Of a stretch of 64,000 bases of DNA, positions 19,504 through 28,511 are shown one piece after another. The notes under the pieces were generated by a model. It saw only the letters and a program-made list of their open reading frames with translations, was not told where the DNA came from and did not search any database. Each line of letters begins with the position of its first letter. Positions within the stretch are counted from its first letter, which is position 1. Location: assembly GCF_001753165.1 (NCBI RefSeq), contig NZ_CP017448.1, positions 2,064,462 to 2,128,461 on the forward strand. Direction: 5' to 3'. The position numbers and the translations under genes were made by a program. The DNA is from Acidihalobacter aeolianus (GTDB lineage Bacteria; Pseudomonadota; Gammaproteobacteria; DSM-5130; Acidihalobacteraceae).

Positions 19504-20763
19504 ATGCACGCGTTTACACTCGTCTTTCTCGCCGCCGTCGCGCTCGGCCTCGGTCTCAGGCTGTGGCTGGCCAATCGGCAGATCCGCCATGTCGAAGACC
19601 ATCGCGCGCAGGTGCCGCCGGATTTCGCCGCCAGCATCCCGCTCGAAGCCCACCAGCGCGCCGCCGACTACACCGTCGCCCGGGTCCGCTTTTCCCGTCT
19701 GGAGATCGTTTTCGAGACCTTGATCCTGCTCGGCTGGACGCTGGGCGGCGGACTCGACCTGGTCGACCGGCTGTGGCGCGCGTCCGGCTGGTCGCCGCTG
19801 CTGGCCGGCACCGCGACCGTACTCAGCGTGATCGTCATCGGCGCCTTGCTCGATCAACCCTTCGCGCTGTGGCGCACCTTCGTGATCGAGGCGCGCCACG
19901 GCTTCAACCGCACCCGCCCCGCCACCTACCTCGGCGATCTGCTGCTGCAGGCGCTGCTCCTGCTGATGCTCGGCGTGCCTCTGCTGTTGCTCATCCTGTG
20001 GCTGATGGGGCGAACGGGCAGCGTCTGGTGGCTGTACGTCTGGCTGGTGTGGACCGGCTTCAGCCTACTCATGGCCTGGGCCTTTCCGCGCTTCATCGCA
20101 CCGCTGTTCAATCGCTTCGAGCCACTGGAGGAAGGCCCGCTGCGCGCGCGCGTGGAGGCGCTGCTCGAACGCACCGGTTTCCGCTCCAGGGGCATATACG
20201 TGATGGACGGTTCCAAACGTTCGGGCCACGGCAACGCCTATTTCACCGGACTCGGGCGCAACAAGCGCATCGTCTTTTTCGACACCCTGATCGACAAGCT
20301 CGAACCTGAGGAAATCGAAGCCGTGCTGGCTCACGAACTGGGACATTATCGCCACCGGCATGTACAGAAGGCCATGTGGCTAATGAGTGCACTCAGCCTC
20401 GCCGGTCTCGCACTGCTGGCCTGGCTGATGCAACAGCCCTGGTTCTACGCCGGTCTCGGGGTCAGCACGCCATCCACCCACATGGCCCTGCTGCTGTTTC
20501 TGATCGCCCTGCCGAGCTTCGCCTTCCCGCTCACGCCGCTGTTCTCCTGGCGCTCGCGCAAGCAGGAATTCGAGGCCGATGCCTTCGCGCATCTGCAGAC
20601 CGGCGGTGCCACGCCGCTGGTGCATGCCCTGGTCAAACTGTACCGGGACAACGCCAGCACGCTGACGCCCGACCCGCTGCACTCGGCCTACTATGACTCG
20701 CACCCACCCGCCTCGATCCGGGTCGAGCACCTGCATCGACTCGATGCGGCGGACTCGCGCTGA
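19504..20763 (+). CDS. M48 zinc metallopeptidase (Ste24/CAAX protease type)
   Basis: A 419-residue membrane protease with the zinc motif HELGH at residues 277-281 (EAVLAHELGHYRHRHV) and the third ligand region KQEFEADAFA near 357. Several membrane segments precede and follow the catalytic site, and the opening half resembles the Ste24 N-terminus (RHGFNRTRPATYLGD). Bacteria lack prenylated CAAX proteins, so the role is probably membrane protein quality control, as for HtpX. ATG 19504 was chosen because it gives the hydrophobic start MHAFTLVFLAAVALGLGLRL. Confidence 0.9.
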   Translation: MHAFTLVFLAAVALGLGLRLWLANRQIRHVEDHRAQVPPDFAASIPLEAHQRAADYTVARVRFSRLEIVFETLILLGWTLGGGLDLVDRLWRASGWSPLLAGTATVLSVIVIGALLDQPFALWRTFVIEARHGFNRTRPATYLGDLLLQALLLLMLGVPLLLLILWLMGRTGSVWWLYVWLVWTGFSLLMAWAFPRFIAPLFNRFEPLEEGPLRARVEALLERTGFRSRGIYVMDGSKRSGHGNAYFTGLGRNKRIVFFDTLIDKLEPEEIEAVLAHELGHYRHRHVQKAMWLMSALSLAGLALLAWLMQQPWFYAGLGVSTPSTHMALLLFLIALPSFAFPLTPLFSWRSRKQEFEADAFAHLQTGGATPLVHALVKLYRDNASTLTPDPLHSAYYDSHPPASIRVEHLHRLDAADSR

Positions 20764-20791
20764 ATCCGACCTCAGAACAGAGGAGTCCCGC

Positions 20792-21142
20792 ATGAATGAC
20801 GGCATCACCCACACCCTCCGGCAAGGCCGCTGCGCGCCCTGCGAAGGCGGCGTGCCGCCGCTCGATCACGACGAGGCGGCACGCCTGATGAGCGGCCTGC
20901 ACCCGGACTGGCAACGGGTCGAGGACGGCCGCGCCATCGCGCGGGAACTGGGCTTCGCGAACTTCCACGACACCATGGCCTTCGTCAACGCAGTCGCCTG
21001 GATCGCCCATCGAGAAGACCATCACCCCGATCTCGAAGTCGGCTACAACCGCTGTCGCGTGCGCTACTCGACCCATGCCATCGGCGGACTGTCGCGCAAC
21101 GATTTCATCTGCGCCGCACGCGTGGACGCCCTGTTCTCATGA
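20792..21142 (+). CDS. phhB: Pterin-4a-carbinolamine dehydratase
   Basis: A 116-residue protein with the active-site histidines in HREDHHPDLEVGYNRCRVRY and in THAIGGLSRNDF. It dehydrates 4a-hydroxytetrahydrobiopterin; many bacteria without phenylalanine hydroxylase keep it, possibly for molybdopterin-related chemistry or as a regulator. No phhA is visible nearby. ATG 20792 has AGAGGAG upstream. It lies 28 bases after the M48 gene and overlaps rsgA as ATGA. Confidence 0.9.
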   Translation: MNDGITHTLRQGRCAPCEGGVPPLDHDEAARLMSGLHPDWQRVEDGRAIARELGFANFHDTMAFVNAVAWIAHREDHHPDLEVGYNRCRVRYSTHAIGGLSRNDFICAARVDALFS

Positions 21143-22074
21143 CCCGAGGCCGGGTGGTCGCCCGTTTCGGTGCCGAACTGATCGTGCGCGACGATGCCGG
21201 TGGACTGCACAAGGCCGTTTCGCCGCGCAATCTGGTCAAACGCGGTCCCGAGCATCTACGCGCGCCGGTGTGCGGCGACGAAATCGAATACGAGGACGGG
21301 TTCGACAAGGCGGTGCTCACCGCGCTGCTGCCGCGGCGCAATTGCCTCGTGCGGCCGGATCATCGCGGGCGGCCGCGTGCCGGCGTCGCCAACGTCGATC
21401 AGGTCGTCATCGTGGTCGCCACCCGGCCGCCGCCCGACTGGGGGCTGATCGACCGCTACCTCGTCGGCACCGCCGATCTCGGCGCCAACGCGGCCATCGT
21501 CATCAACAAGATCGATCTCGCGCTGGCGCCGGCAGCCGCGGCGCATGTATCCGAGACCCGTACCCTGTATGCCGGCCTTGGATATCCAGTACTGTCCACC
21601 AGTACGCTCGACGGCAGCGGCATCGATGACCTGCGCGCACGACTCGCCGGGCGCACCAGTCTGTTCGTCGGCCAGTCCGGGGTCGGCAAATCCTCGCTCA
21701 CGCATCATCTCGACCCGAACCTCGAAGTTCGAGTCGGCGAGTTGTCGGCACTCACCGGAGAGGGCCGCCACACCACTACCCACGCCCACCTCTATGCCCT
21801 ACCCGGCGGCGGCGACCTGATCGACTCGCCGGGCGTGCGCGACTTCGCGCCGTTCGCGCCCGAGCGCGCATCGCTGCACGCCGGCTTCCCCGAGATCGCG
21901 GCGCGCATCGGCGACTGCCGCTTCCACAACTGCCAGCATCGCGCCGAACCGGGCTGCGCGATCAAGACCGCGGTCGAAGCCGGCGAAATCGCCGCCACCC
22001 GCCTGCGCAGCTTTCTGGAACTTTCGAACGAGCTCCGGAACTCCGTCCGCGGCGGCGACTCTATGAGTCCATGA
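21139..22074 (+). CDS. rsgA: Small ribosomal subunit biogenesis GTPase RsgA
   Basis: A 311-residue circularly permuted GTPase that matures the 30S subunit. The motifs come in permuted order: NKIDLA (G4), then GQSGVGKSSLTH (G1), the TTTHAHLY stretch and DSPGVRDFAP (G3). The zinc domain FHNCQHRAEPGC closes the core, and an N-terminal OB fold (GRVVARFGAELIVRDDAG) is present. ATG 21139 overlaps the phhB stop; orn, its usual neighbour in enterobacteria, is 3.4 kb away. Confidence 0.94.
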   Translation: MTRGRVVARFGAELIVRDDAGGLHKAVSPRNLVKRGPEHLRAPVCGDEIEYEDGFDKAVLTALLPRRNCLVRPDHRGRPRAGVANVDQVVIVVATRPPPDWGLIDRYLVGTADLGANAAIVINKIDLALAPAAAAHVSETRTLYAGLGYPVLSTSTLDGSGIDDLRARLAGRTSLFVGQSGVGKSSLTHHLDPNLEVRVGELSALTGEGRHTTTHAHLYALPGGGDLIDSPGVRDFAPFAPERASLHAGFPEIAARIGDCRFHNCQHRAEPGCAIKTAVEAGEIAATRLRSFLELSNELRNSVRGGDSMSP

Positions 22075-22343
22075 AAACGGATCTCTGGCTACTGCTGCTG
22101 CTCGCCGCCTCGCTGGTCCTCAGCGCGCTGACCCTGTTGGGCTACCGGCATCCAGCCTGGGTACGTGCACGCAGCAGCGGCGAAGTGCTGCGCCGGCATG
22201 GCGTCGCGGCCTTGGTGTGCTATCTGTTGATGGCGTTGCTGCTGAGCGTGCACGACATCGACCGCCGCGGCTACGACCGACAATTCGAGTCCGCGGCACC
22301 GGCGGTTGCGGCTGCGCATCATGGCCGTCCGACAGCGAACTAG
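22071..22343 (+). CDS. Small membrane protein of unknown function
   Basis: A 90-residue protein I do not recognise. It has two hydrophobic segments (LWLLLLLAASLVLSALTLLG near the N-terminus and AALVCYLLMALLLSV near residue 50) and a polar tail. The ATG overlaps the rsgA stop (ATGA), which supports real translation. The stop codon TAG is formed by the first bases of the adjacent MITE-like element, so the original C-terminus may have been longer or different. Confidence 0.55.
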   Translation: MKTDLWLLLLLAASLVLSALTLLGYRHPAWVRARSSGEVLRRHGVAALVCYLLMALLLSVHDIDRRGYDRQFESAAPAVAAAHHGRPTAN

Positions 22344-22615
22344 GGCCTGTTCACCCGATGGGCAGGCATGCTGTTGTGACAGAAGAACCGCCGTTCGAGG
22401 CGCGAGCAGCGCGGTTTGTGATGCCAAATCAGCGACGGGCAACGCCGAGTGGCGGTTTTTTCGGTCGCAGCCCGCAGGCCGGCCGGGGCCGCTTTTCGCG
22501 TCTCGCGGTGTTGCCGCTGACCCATGTCATGTGGCAGACCATGCCGCGCGCGGCACCTGGCGGCCACGAAAAGCGGCTCCGGCAGCACGCCATCCCATCG
22601 TGTGCACAGACCCTA
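22341..22615. mobile_element. 275-bp MITE-like element with terminal inverted repeats
   Basis: The left end (22341-22378) and the reverse complement of the right end (22578-22615) agree in about 30 of 38 bases, starting TAGGG(C/T)CTGT(T/G)CAC and continuing CGATGGG. A TA dinucleotide lies at both outer edges, consistent with a TA target duplication of the kind made by some IS630- and IS5-group elements. No open frame inside looks like a transposase, so it would be a non-autonomous element. A shorter relative occurs at 2188-2307. It fills most of the 352-base gap before hinT. Confidence 0.65.
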
Positions 22616-22695
22616 GCGTCCATCGAACCGCCCTTCGGTATCCGCCAGCCCCGCAAGGCGCTCCGGCACCCACCACGGCGCGGCGCGAACCGCCC

Positions 22696-23040
22696 CTAGC
22701 CGGGCGGCCAACCCAGGGCGCGGCCGCCGAGTACATGCAGGTGCAGATGAAATACCGTCTGCCCGGCCTGCTCGTTGCAGTTGAATACCGTGCGGTAGCC
22801 CGCCTCGGCAAGACCGTGCTCGGCGGCGATGCGAGCCGCCGCAAGGTGCATTGTGCCGACCACCCCGGCGTCATCCGGTGTCAGGTCGTTGAGCGTGGCG
22901 ATATGCCGGCGCGGCACCACCAGCACATGCAGCGGTGCCTGCGGGTTGATGTCGCGAAAGGCCAGCACATCCTCGTCCTGATAGACCGGCTCGGCGGGTA
23001 TCTCGCCGGCCACGATTCGGCAGAACAGGCAGTCGCTCAT
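22696..23040 (-). CDS. hinT: HIT-family purine nucleotide hydrolase (HinT)
   Basis: A 114-residue HIT protein with the histidine triad HLHLHVLGG near the C-terminus and LHVLVVPRRHIATLNDL in the middle. The N-terminal CLFCRIVAGEIPAEPVYQDE is the usual HinT opening. It hydrolyses adenosine phosphoramidates and aminoacyl-AMP. Length is normal. It starts 43 bases after recR stops, on the same strand. Confidence 0.93.
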   Translation of the reverse strand: MSDCLFCRIVAGEIPAEPVYQDEDVLAFRDINPQAPLHVLVVPRRHIATLNDLTPDDAGVVGTMHLAAARIAAEHGLAEAGYRTVFNCNEQAGQTVFHLHLHVLGGRALGWPPG

Positions 23041-23083
23041 GGGCTTGTTTCCTGAAAAGGCATGAAGGAAGGGCGCGCCGCGC

Positions 23084-23680
23084 TCAATATTCGCGGCGCG
23101 ATTCGAAGGCGTGGGTCAATGTGCCGCTGTCCAGATATTCCAGCTCGCCGCCCATCGGCACACCCTGCGCGAGCCGGGTCACGCGCACGCCATGGGCACG
23201 GGCCATCTCGCCGATGTAGTGCGCCGTCACCTCGCCCTCGACCGTCGGGCTGATCGCCAGAATCAGCTCGCGCAGCTCGCCCTCTCCCAGGCGCCGTTCG
23301 AGCCGGTCCAGACCGAGTTCCTCCGGACCGATGCCGTCCAGCGGCGACAGACGCCCCATGAGCACGTGATACACGCCCTTGAAGTGCGTCGCCTGCTCCA
23401 TCACCTGTAGATGAGAGGGATTTTCCACCACGCACAGCAGACCGGCATCGCGCCGGGTATCGGCGCAGACCGCACACAGCTCGGTTTCGCTCAGGGTGCG
23501 GCAACGCTCGCAATGGCCGATGCGCTCGACCGCCGCACGCAGTGCCTCGCTCAGACGCAGGGCATCGTCGCGGTGGCGCTCAAGCAGGTGGTAGGCCATG
23601 CGCTGAGCCGATTTCGGTCCCACGCCCGGCAGGCACCGCAGAGCCTCGATCAATCCCTCCAGGAGGGGGCTGCGCGCCAT
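23084..23680 (-). CDS. recR: Recombination mediator RecR
   Basis: A 198-residue protein with an N-terminal helix-hairpin-helix ([20 protein letters not shown]), a four-cysteine zinc finger ([16 protein letters not shown]), and a Toprim domain ([15 protein letters not shown], then [15 protein letters not shown]). It works with RecO to load RecA at gaps. ATG 23680 gives the standard start [14 protein letters not shown]; a much longer open frame that reads through ybaB is not coding. It directly follows ybaB and dnaX, the usual order. Confidence 0.95.
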   Translation of the reverse strand: MARSPLLEGLIEALRCLPGVGPKSAQRMAYHLLERHRDDALRLSEALRAAVERIGHCERCRTLSETELCAVCADTRRDAGLLCVVENPSHLQVMEQATHFKGVYHVLMGRLSPLDGIGPEELGLDRLERRLGEGELRELILAISPTVEGEVTAHYIGEMARAHGVRVTRLAQGVPMGGELEYLDSGTLTHAFESRREY

Positions 23681-23682
23681 GC

Positions 23683-24006
23683 CTAGAACGGCAGCTTGAA
23701 GCCGGGCGGCAGGTTGACGCCGGAAGCCATGCCGGAAAAGCGCTCCTGCGTGGCCGATTCTATGCGGTGGCTGGCGTCGTTGATCGCCGCGGCGATCAGA
23801 TCCTCCAGCATTTCCTTGTCGTCGCCGAGCAGACTGGGATCGATGGTCACGCGGCGCGCCTCGTGACGCCCGGTCATGGTCACCTTGACCATGCCGCCGC
23901 CGGCCTCGCCAGTGACCTCCATGCCTGCCAGCTCTTCCTGGGCCTTCTGCATCTCGGCCTGCATCTGTTGCGCCTGCTTCATCAAATTCGCGATGGGACC
24001 CTTCAT
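23683..24006 (-). CDS. ybaB: YbaB/EbfC nucleoid-associated protein
   Basis: A 107-residue DNA-binding protein: an N-terminal coiled coil ([20 protein letters not shown]) followed by the conserved core [20 protein letters not shown] and a C-terminal glycine/proline-rich tail. Dimers bind DNA with little specificity. It lies between dnaX and recR, two bases before the recR start. Confidence 0.94.
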   Translation of the reverse strand: MKGPIANLMKQAQQMQAEMQKAQEELAGMEVTGEAGGGMVKVTMTGRHEARRVTIDPSLLGDDKEMLEDLIAAAINDASHRIESATQERFSGMASGVNLPPGFKLPF

Positions 24007-24021
24007 ATTCTTTCCGTCCTC

Positions 24022-25674
24022 TCAAGTTTCATTCAAATCCGGCGCGTCCGTGCGCGGGCGCACGGAGCCCGGCACCACCTTGGCGCCCAGCTGCGCACGG
24101 ATACCTTGTATCCATTCGTCCGTCTCGATCGAGTGCTCGGCTTCCGATTGCAGGCTTGCGGCGGCACGCTCGGCCTGCACGGCCGGTGTCTCGCCCACCG
24201 AATCCGCCACCTGGATATCCACGCGCACGGGCCGTCCGTCGACCTCCGACAGTGCCTCGATCAGGCGCTGTCGGGCCATTTCAGTGCACAGGTGTTCCGA
24301 TGATCGCTCGATGGCCAGTCGGTAATGCCCGGCCTCCGCCGACATCAAACTGGTGTGGCTCGCCAGCTGTCCGGCGAGACCGCGCAGGCCGAGGGCCGCC
24401 ACGCGCGCCGCCCACTGCCCCGCAGCGCCGCCGGCCGCCTCGGCGGAAGCCCTCGCAGGCGGGTCCGCAGCGGCCGCGGGCGCTGGCGCGGACACCGGCG
24501 CATAGACCGCCCTCGGTTCTGCGGTAGCAGGCGCCTGCGGCCGGGGCGAGACTGCCGCCCGTGGCGGGGCGTCTGCCGGCGCCGTCTCCGCCGTGGCGGG
24601 GCGGAACGCCAGCATGCGCAGCAGCACCATTTCGAAGCCGCTGCGCGGGTCCGCCGCCAGCGGCAGGTCGCGTCGGCCGATCAGCGCGATCTGGTAGTAG
24701 AGCTGGACGTCTTCGGCGCCCAGCGTGACCGCCAGTTCGCTCCAGGCGGCCTCCGCCTGCTCGTCGGCCGCTGCGACGCCGGCGATCTGGTACACCGCGA
24801 TACGGTGCAGGGCGGACAGCAGCTCGGCCAGCACCGCCGCAAAATCGGCCGCCTGACCGGCCAGTTCGTCGACCACGTCAAGCATCGCCGCCGCCTCCCC
24901 AGCCGCCAATGCCCGCAGCAAACGGGGTACGGCGTCGCGCGAGATCGTGCCCAGCATGTCGCGCACGTCCGCCTCGTTGACCGAGCCGCCGCCATAGGCG
25001 ACGGCCTGATCGAGCAGACTCAGCGCATCGCGCAGGCTGCCGTCTGCCGCACGCGCCAGCTCGCGCAGCGCCGCCGGCTCGCCGCCCAGCCCCTCGCGTT
25101 CGAGCACGCTGGCCAGCTGCTCGGCGATCGCCGTCTCGGGAATGCGCTTGAGGCCGAACTGCACGCAGCGGGAAAGAATCGTGGCCGGCAGCTTCTGCGG
25201 ATCGGTGGTCGCGAGCAGGAACTGCACGTGCGGCGGCGGTTCCTCGAGGGTCTTGAGCAGGGCGTTGAAACTGTGCCCGGAAAGCATGTGCACCTCGTCG
25301 ATGAGGTACACCTTGTAGCGCCCTCGGGTGGGTGCGTACTGCACGTTCTCGAGCAGCTCGCGGGTATCCTCGACCTTGGTGCGCGAGGCCGCGTCGACCT
25401 CGATCAGGTCGATAAAGCGGCCCTCGTCGATCTCGCGGCAGGCCGTGCACTCGCCGCAGGGTTCGGGCGTGACGCCGGTCTCGCAGTTGAGGCATTTGGC
25501 GAGTATGCGCGCCAGCGTGGTCTTGCCGACGCCGCGGGTGCCGGTGAACAGATAGGCGGGATGGATGCGCTGCTCGCGCAGGGCGTTGACCAGGGCTCGG
25601 CGCACATGCGCCTGCCCCACCAGTTCATCGAAATTGTGCGGGCGCCATTTGCGCGCCAGTGCCTGGTAGGTCAT
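24022..25674 (-). CDS. dnaX: DNA polymerase III tau subunit
   Basis: A 550-residue clamp-loader ATPase. It has the start [20 protein letters not shown], Walker [14 protein letters not shown], a zinc module (CLNCE and CGECTAC), Walker [11 protein letters not shown], and the SRC motif in [11 protein letters not shown]. Domain III is followed by an alanine/proline-rich linker (about residues 360-420) and a tau-type C-terminus. No A-rich slippery sequence was seen, so a frameshift-made gamma form is not evident. The open frame extends upstream into the 4.5S RNA gene region, but ATG 25674 is the conserved start. Confidence 0.95.
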   Translation of the reverse strand: MTYQALARKWRPHNFDELVGQAHVRRALVNALREQRIHPAYLFTGTRGVGKTTLARILAKCLNCETGVTPEPCGECTACREIDEGRFIDLIEVDAASRTKVEDTRELLENVQYAPTRGRYKVYLIDEVHMLSGHSFNALLKTLEEPPPHVQFLLATTDPQKLPATILSRCVQFGLKRIPETAIAEQLASVLEREGLGGEPAALRELARAADGSLRDALSLLDQAVAYGGGSVNEADVRDMLGTISRDAVPRLLRALAAGEAAAMLDVVDELAGQAADFAAVLAELLSALHRIAVYQIAGVAAADEQAEAAWSELAVTLGAEDVQLYYQIALIGRRDLPLAADPRSGFEMVLLRMLAFRPATAETAPADAPPRAAVSPRPQAPATAEPRAVYAPVSAPAPAAAADPPARASAEAAGGAAGQWAARVAALGLRGLAGQLASHTSLMSAEAGHYRLAIERSSEHLCTEMARQRLIEALSEVDGRPVRVDIQVADSVGETPAVQAERAAASLQSEAEHSIETDEWIQGIRAQLGAKVVPGSVRPRTDAPDLNET

Positions 25675-25716
25675 CGATAGGATCGGCGGCTGCCAAAGCT
25701 TGGGACTATACCGATT

Positions 25717-25829
<113 letters not shown>

Positions 25830-26157
25830 ATGGGCATCCGGTTGCCAGGCGGCTTCCGGCGGCATGCGCGCGCCCGGCCATCCGGTTTCGCGCAGACCTC
25901 GTACAAAACGACGCCACCCATCGGGTGGCGCGCCGCTATTGTACACCCCCTCCCGCGCAGGACAAGCGGCCGTCTGCCCCGCTCCGGGATCGCCCGCTTC
26001 CACCCGGCCAACGGGCGGACAACCGCGCTGGAATCGGGAACGGACAAGGCGGGCAAGGCGGGCAAGGCGGCCGGCGCGGCGAGATGTTGCGGATTGCACA
26101 CCGGAGCGGCGCGCGGGCATCGAGACATTCGCGGCGCCGTGACCGAAAACGGATGCT
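25830..26157. other. 328-base region between ffs and the Cys-tRNA deacylase gene
   Basis: The part nearest ffs carries a probable leader with a perfect hairpin, GCCACCC / GGGTGGC at 25913-25929, and an upstream promoter candidate. From about 25966 to 26157 the sequence is GC-rich with a short GCGGGCAAG-type direct repeat near 26048-26063, and I see no gene or other site. Confidence 0.4.
25938..25965 (-). promoter_or_regulatory. Sigma-70-like promoter candidate upstream of ffs
   Basis: On the minus strand TTGTCC (25965-25960) and TACAAT (25943-25938) are separated by 16 bases, a fair match to the sigma-70 consensus. The predicted transcription start near 25931 is about 100 bases before the mature 4.5S RNA, so the precursor would have a long 5' leader beginning with the hairpin at 25913-25929. 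Confidence 0.45.
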
Positions 26158-26628
26158 CTATTCCACCGCGATGGCAGCGAAACGTCCGCCGGTGAGCGCC
26201 GCGAGGTCGTCCGGGGCCAGCTCGATCTCCAACCCCCGCCGCCCGGCGCTGACGAAGATCGTGGCGAGGCTGCGGGCGCTGTCGTCGATCACCAGCGGCA
26301 GGCGCTTTTTCTGCCCCATCGGGCTGACGCCGCCGAGCACGTAGCCCGTGGCGCGGGTAACGGCGGCCGGCTCCGCCATCGCCGCCTTCTTCGCGCCGAG
26401 CGCGGCGGCGACGGCCTTGAAGGAGAGCTTGCACGGCACCGGCAGCACCGCCACGGCCAGCACGCCGGCATCCGTGGCCACCACCAGGGTCTTGAACACC
26501 CGCGCCGGATCGAGCCCGAGCTTGTCCACCGCCTCGTCGCCGTAGGCGGTCACCGACGGATCGTGCTCGTAGGCATGCACGGTATGCGCGATGCCCGTTT
26601 TCTTCGCCAGCTGCACGGCGGGCGTCAT
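26158..26628 (-). CDS. ybaK: YbaK-type Cys-tRNA(Pro)/Cys-tRNA deacylase
   Basis: A 156-residue editing protein that hydrolyses Cys-tRNA(Pro) mischarged by prolyl-tRNA synthetase. The family core is VFKTLVVATDAGVLAVAVLP followed by ALGAKKAAMAEP with the essential lysine, then GYVLGGVSPMGQKKRLP. ATG 26628 overlaps the upstream gene's stop (ATGA); a longer open frame has no similarity. It is the last gene of a three-gene coupled set. Confidence 0.92.
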   Translation of the reverse strand: MTPAVQLAKKTGIAHTVHAYEHDPSVTAYGDEAVDKLGLDPARVFKTLVVATDAGVLAVAVLPVPCKLSFKAVAAALGAKKAAMAEPAAVTRATGYVLGGVSPMGQKKRLPLVIDDSARSLATIFVSAGRRGLEIELAPDDLAALTGGRFAAIAVE

Positions 26629-26954
26629 ATCGTCGTGCCGTCGAAGGCGTGCGCGCGCTCGACCCGCGCCACGCGCAGGGCGTAGCGCGCGTACCAGCGG
26701 GCGCGGCCCTCGCGCTGTGCTGCCTGATGCTCGACGTGTCGCCGCCAGGCAGAGATCGATTCGAGATCGCGCCAGTAGGAGACTGTGATGCCGCCATCGG
26801 CCTCGTGTGCCGATTCGACGCCGAGAAAACCGGGCTGCGCGCGTGCCAGCGACAGCATGCGTGCCGCCGTCTCGGCATAGCCGGCGTCGTCCGCGCCGGA
26901 CTGCGCCGTGAATATGACCGCGTAGTAGGGCGGCTCCGGCGTGACGGCGATCAC
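26625..26954 (-). CDS. Antibiotic-biosynthesis-monooxygenase-like (ABM) protein
   Basis: A 109-residue ferredoxin-fold protein. FTAQSGADDAGYAETAARM leads into ARAQPGFLGVESAHEADGG and ISYWRDLESISAWRRH-like residues (TVSYWRDLESISAWRRHVEH), typical of small heme-degrading or quinol-type monooxygenase-like proteins. Such proteins are usually annotated from fold alone; substrate unknown. The start is GTG, overlapping the stop of the cysteine hydrolase gene, and the stop overlaps ybaK. Confidence 0.8.
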   Translation of the reverse strand: MIAVTPEPPYYAVIFTAQSGADDAGYAETAARMLSLARAQPGFLGVESAHEADGGITVSYWRDLESISAWRRHVEHQAAQREGRARWYARYALRVARVERAHAFDGTTI

Positions 26955-27508
26955 AACGCCGCACCGATCGCTTCGGCAGCGCCTGCAATGCGTGCAAACT
27001 CACCGTGCAGGCTGGCCACTGCGGTGCGGTGCAGTTCGTCGGCGCCGTAATAGCGGCCGTCGTGGCCGACGCGCCCAAAGGTGGCGCAGGCGTCCTCCAC
27101 GAGCATCACGCGAAAACCCAGATTCGCCGCCATGCGCACGCTGGTGGAAACGCAATGATCCGTGGTGAACCCCGCCACCGCCAGCGCCTCGACACCCTGA
27201 TCGCGCAGCCAGGCTTCGAGCCCGGTGCCGATGAAGGCGCTGTTGACCCGCTTTTCGAACACGGGCTCGCCCGCGAGCGGGGCGGCCTCGGGCTTGAAGG
27301 CAATGCCCGCGCCGGAGGGATGCAGCGGCGAGGCGGGCTCGGTCGAGAGGTGGCGCACGTGCACGACCGGGGCGCCGGCCGCGCGCCAGGCGGCGAGCAG
27401 CCGGGCGATCTCGCGTTCGGCCTGCGGCCGGTTGCGCGCGCCCCAACCCGGCGCGTCGAATCCCTGCTGCACGTCGATCAGCAGCAAGGCCGTGTCGTTG
27501 CCGCCCAT
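26951..27508 (-). CDS. Isochorismatase-family cysteine hydrolase
   Basis: A 185-residue alpha/beta hydrolase. The catalytic triad is visible as Asp in LLLIDVQQGF (residues 8-17), Lys in FEKRVNSAF, and Cys in GFTTDHCVSTSVRMA. Family members hydrolyse isochorismate, nicotinamide, N-carbamoyl compounds and others; nothing in the neighbourhood points to one substrate. It heads a unit with the ABM-like gene and ybaK, each overlapping by four bases. Confidence 0.88.
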   Translation of the reverse strand: MGGNDTALLLIDVQQGFDAPGWGARNRPQAEREIARLLAAWRAAGAPVVHVRHLSTEPASPLHPSGAGIAFKPEAAPLAGEPVFEKRVNSAFIGTGLEAWLRDQGVEALAVAGFTTDHCVSTSVRMAANLGFRVMLVEDACATFGRVGHDGRYYGADELHRTAVASLHGEFARIAGAAEAIGAAL

Positions 27509-27580
27509 AAGCGTCCCCTCCCCGCATCCCGCATGTGAAAACGCCGATTATAGCGTCGCCAACATCCGCTCGAATGCTGG

Positions 27581-28315
27581 CTAGGGATAGGTCTGCCGGG
27601 TCGGCATGACCAACAGTTCCTGACAGTTCACGTTGGCCGGCTGGGCGAAGGCGAACACCAGTGCGTGGGCGATGTCCTCGGCGTGCAGCGCACCCAGCTT
27701 GTCGCGCCGCTCCCGCATCGCATCCTCGGGCACGTTGTAGCCCCACTGCGTATAGACCGCGCCCGGCTCGATCAGCGACACGCGGATGCCCTCCGGCCCC
27801 AGTTCCTTGCGCAGGGCGTCGTGAAATCCGACCACGGCGAACTTGGTCGCGTTGTACACCGACCAGCCCTCGATGCCGTGTCGGCCGCCGACGCTGGACA
27901 CCGAGCTGATCATCGCGCCCTCGCGCCCGCGCATCAGCGGGATCGCGGCCTGGGTGCAATGGAGCACGCCATAGAGATTGGCGTCGATGGTCGCCTTCCA
28001 TTGAGCCGGGTCGCTGTCCGCGAAGGCGCCGTTGTAGCCGACGCCGGCGTTGTTGAACAGCAGGTCGACGCCGCCGAAGCGCGACTTCGCCTGTTCGAAG
28101 AGCGTCTTGACCTGGGCCGGATCGCCGACGTCGGTCGACACCGCGAGACAGTCGTCGCCGAGCTCGGCGGCCAGCGCCTCGATCTTGTCACGGCTGCGCG
28201 CGGCGAGCACGAGCTTGACGCCCTCCTCGGCCAGCACGCGCGCCGCGGCCTCGCCGATGCCGCTGGATGCCCCGGTAATCACGGCCACAGCGCCTTCGAT
28301 GTTGCGTAGCTGCAT
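27581..28315 (-). CDS. Short-chain dehydrogenase/reductase
   Basis: A 244-residue classical SDR. The NAD(P)-binding motif is TGASSGIGEAAARVL at residues 12-26, NNAGVGYNG follows, and the active site is YNATKFA with the Ser in SSVSSVGGRHG. ATG 28315 was chosen over an earlier ATG because AAGGAGT lies eight bases upstream. The substrate is unknown. The C-terminal VNCQELLVMPTRQT is typical of the YdfG-related subgroup. It is divergent from the VOC gene, with 196 bases between them. Confidence 0.9.
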   Translation of the reverse strand: MQLRNIEGAVAVITGASSGIGEAAARVLAEEGVKLVLAARSRDKIEALAAELGDDCLAVSTDVGDPAQVKTLFEQAKSRFGGVDLLFNNAGVGYNGAFADSDPAQWKATIDANLYGVLHCTQAAIPLMRGREGAMISSVSSVGGRHGIEGWSVYNATKFAVVGFHDALRKELGPEGIRVSLIEPGAVYTQWGYNVPEDAMRERRDKLGALHAEDIAHALVFAFAQPANVNCQELLVMPTRQTYP

Positions 28316-28511
28316 AGTCGAACTCCTTACCGACATTCAGTACGGTATTGCCGAAAAATGAAATCGCCGCCGCGGTATATCGCAGGCGGCGTGCCGTCAT
28401 CAGTCAGACCGATGGGTATGTGATGTGTTCCATGGGCGTGGCAGACACTTGCCCCACCGCAACACCGCGCGGGATACTGCCGCCTCGCCATCCGCAAACG
28501 GAAGCCGCGCC

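Noticed and set aside
24400-24620. Programmed frameshift in dnaX
   Set aside because: No A-rich slippery run and no stem-loop after it were seen.
27000-28001. A 333-codon minus-strand frame across the cysteine hydrolase and SDR genes
   Set aside because: It crosses two well-defined genes in another frame and has no family match.
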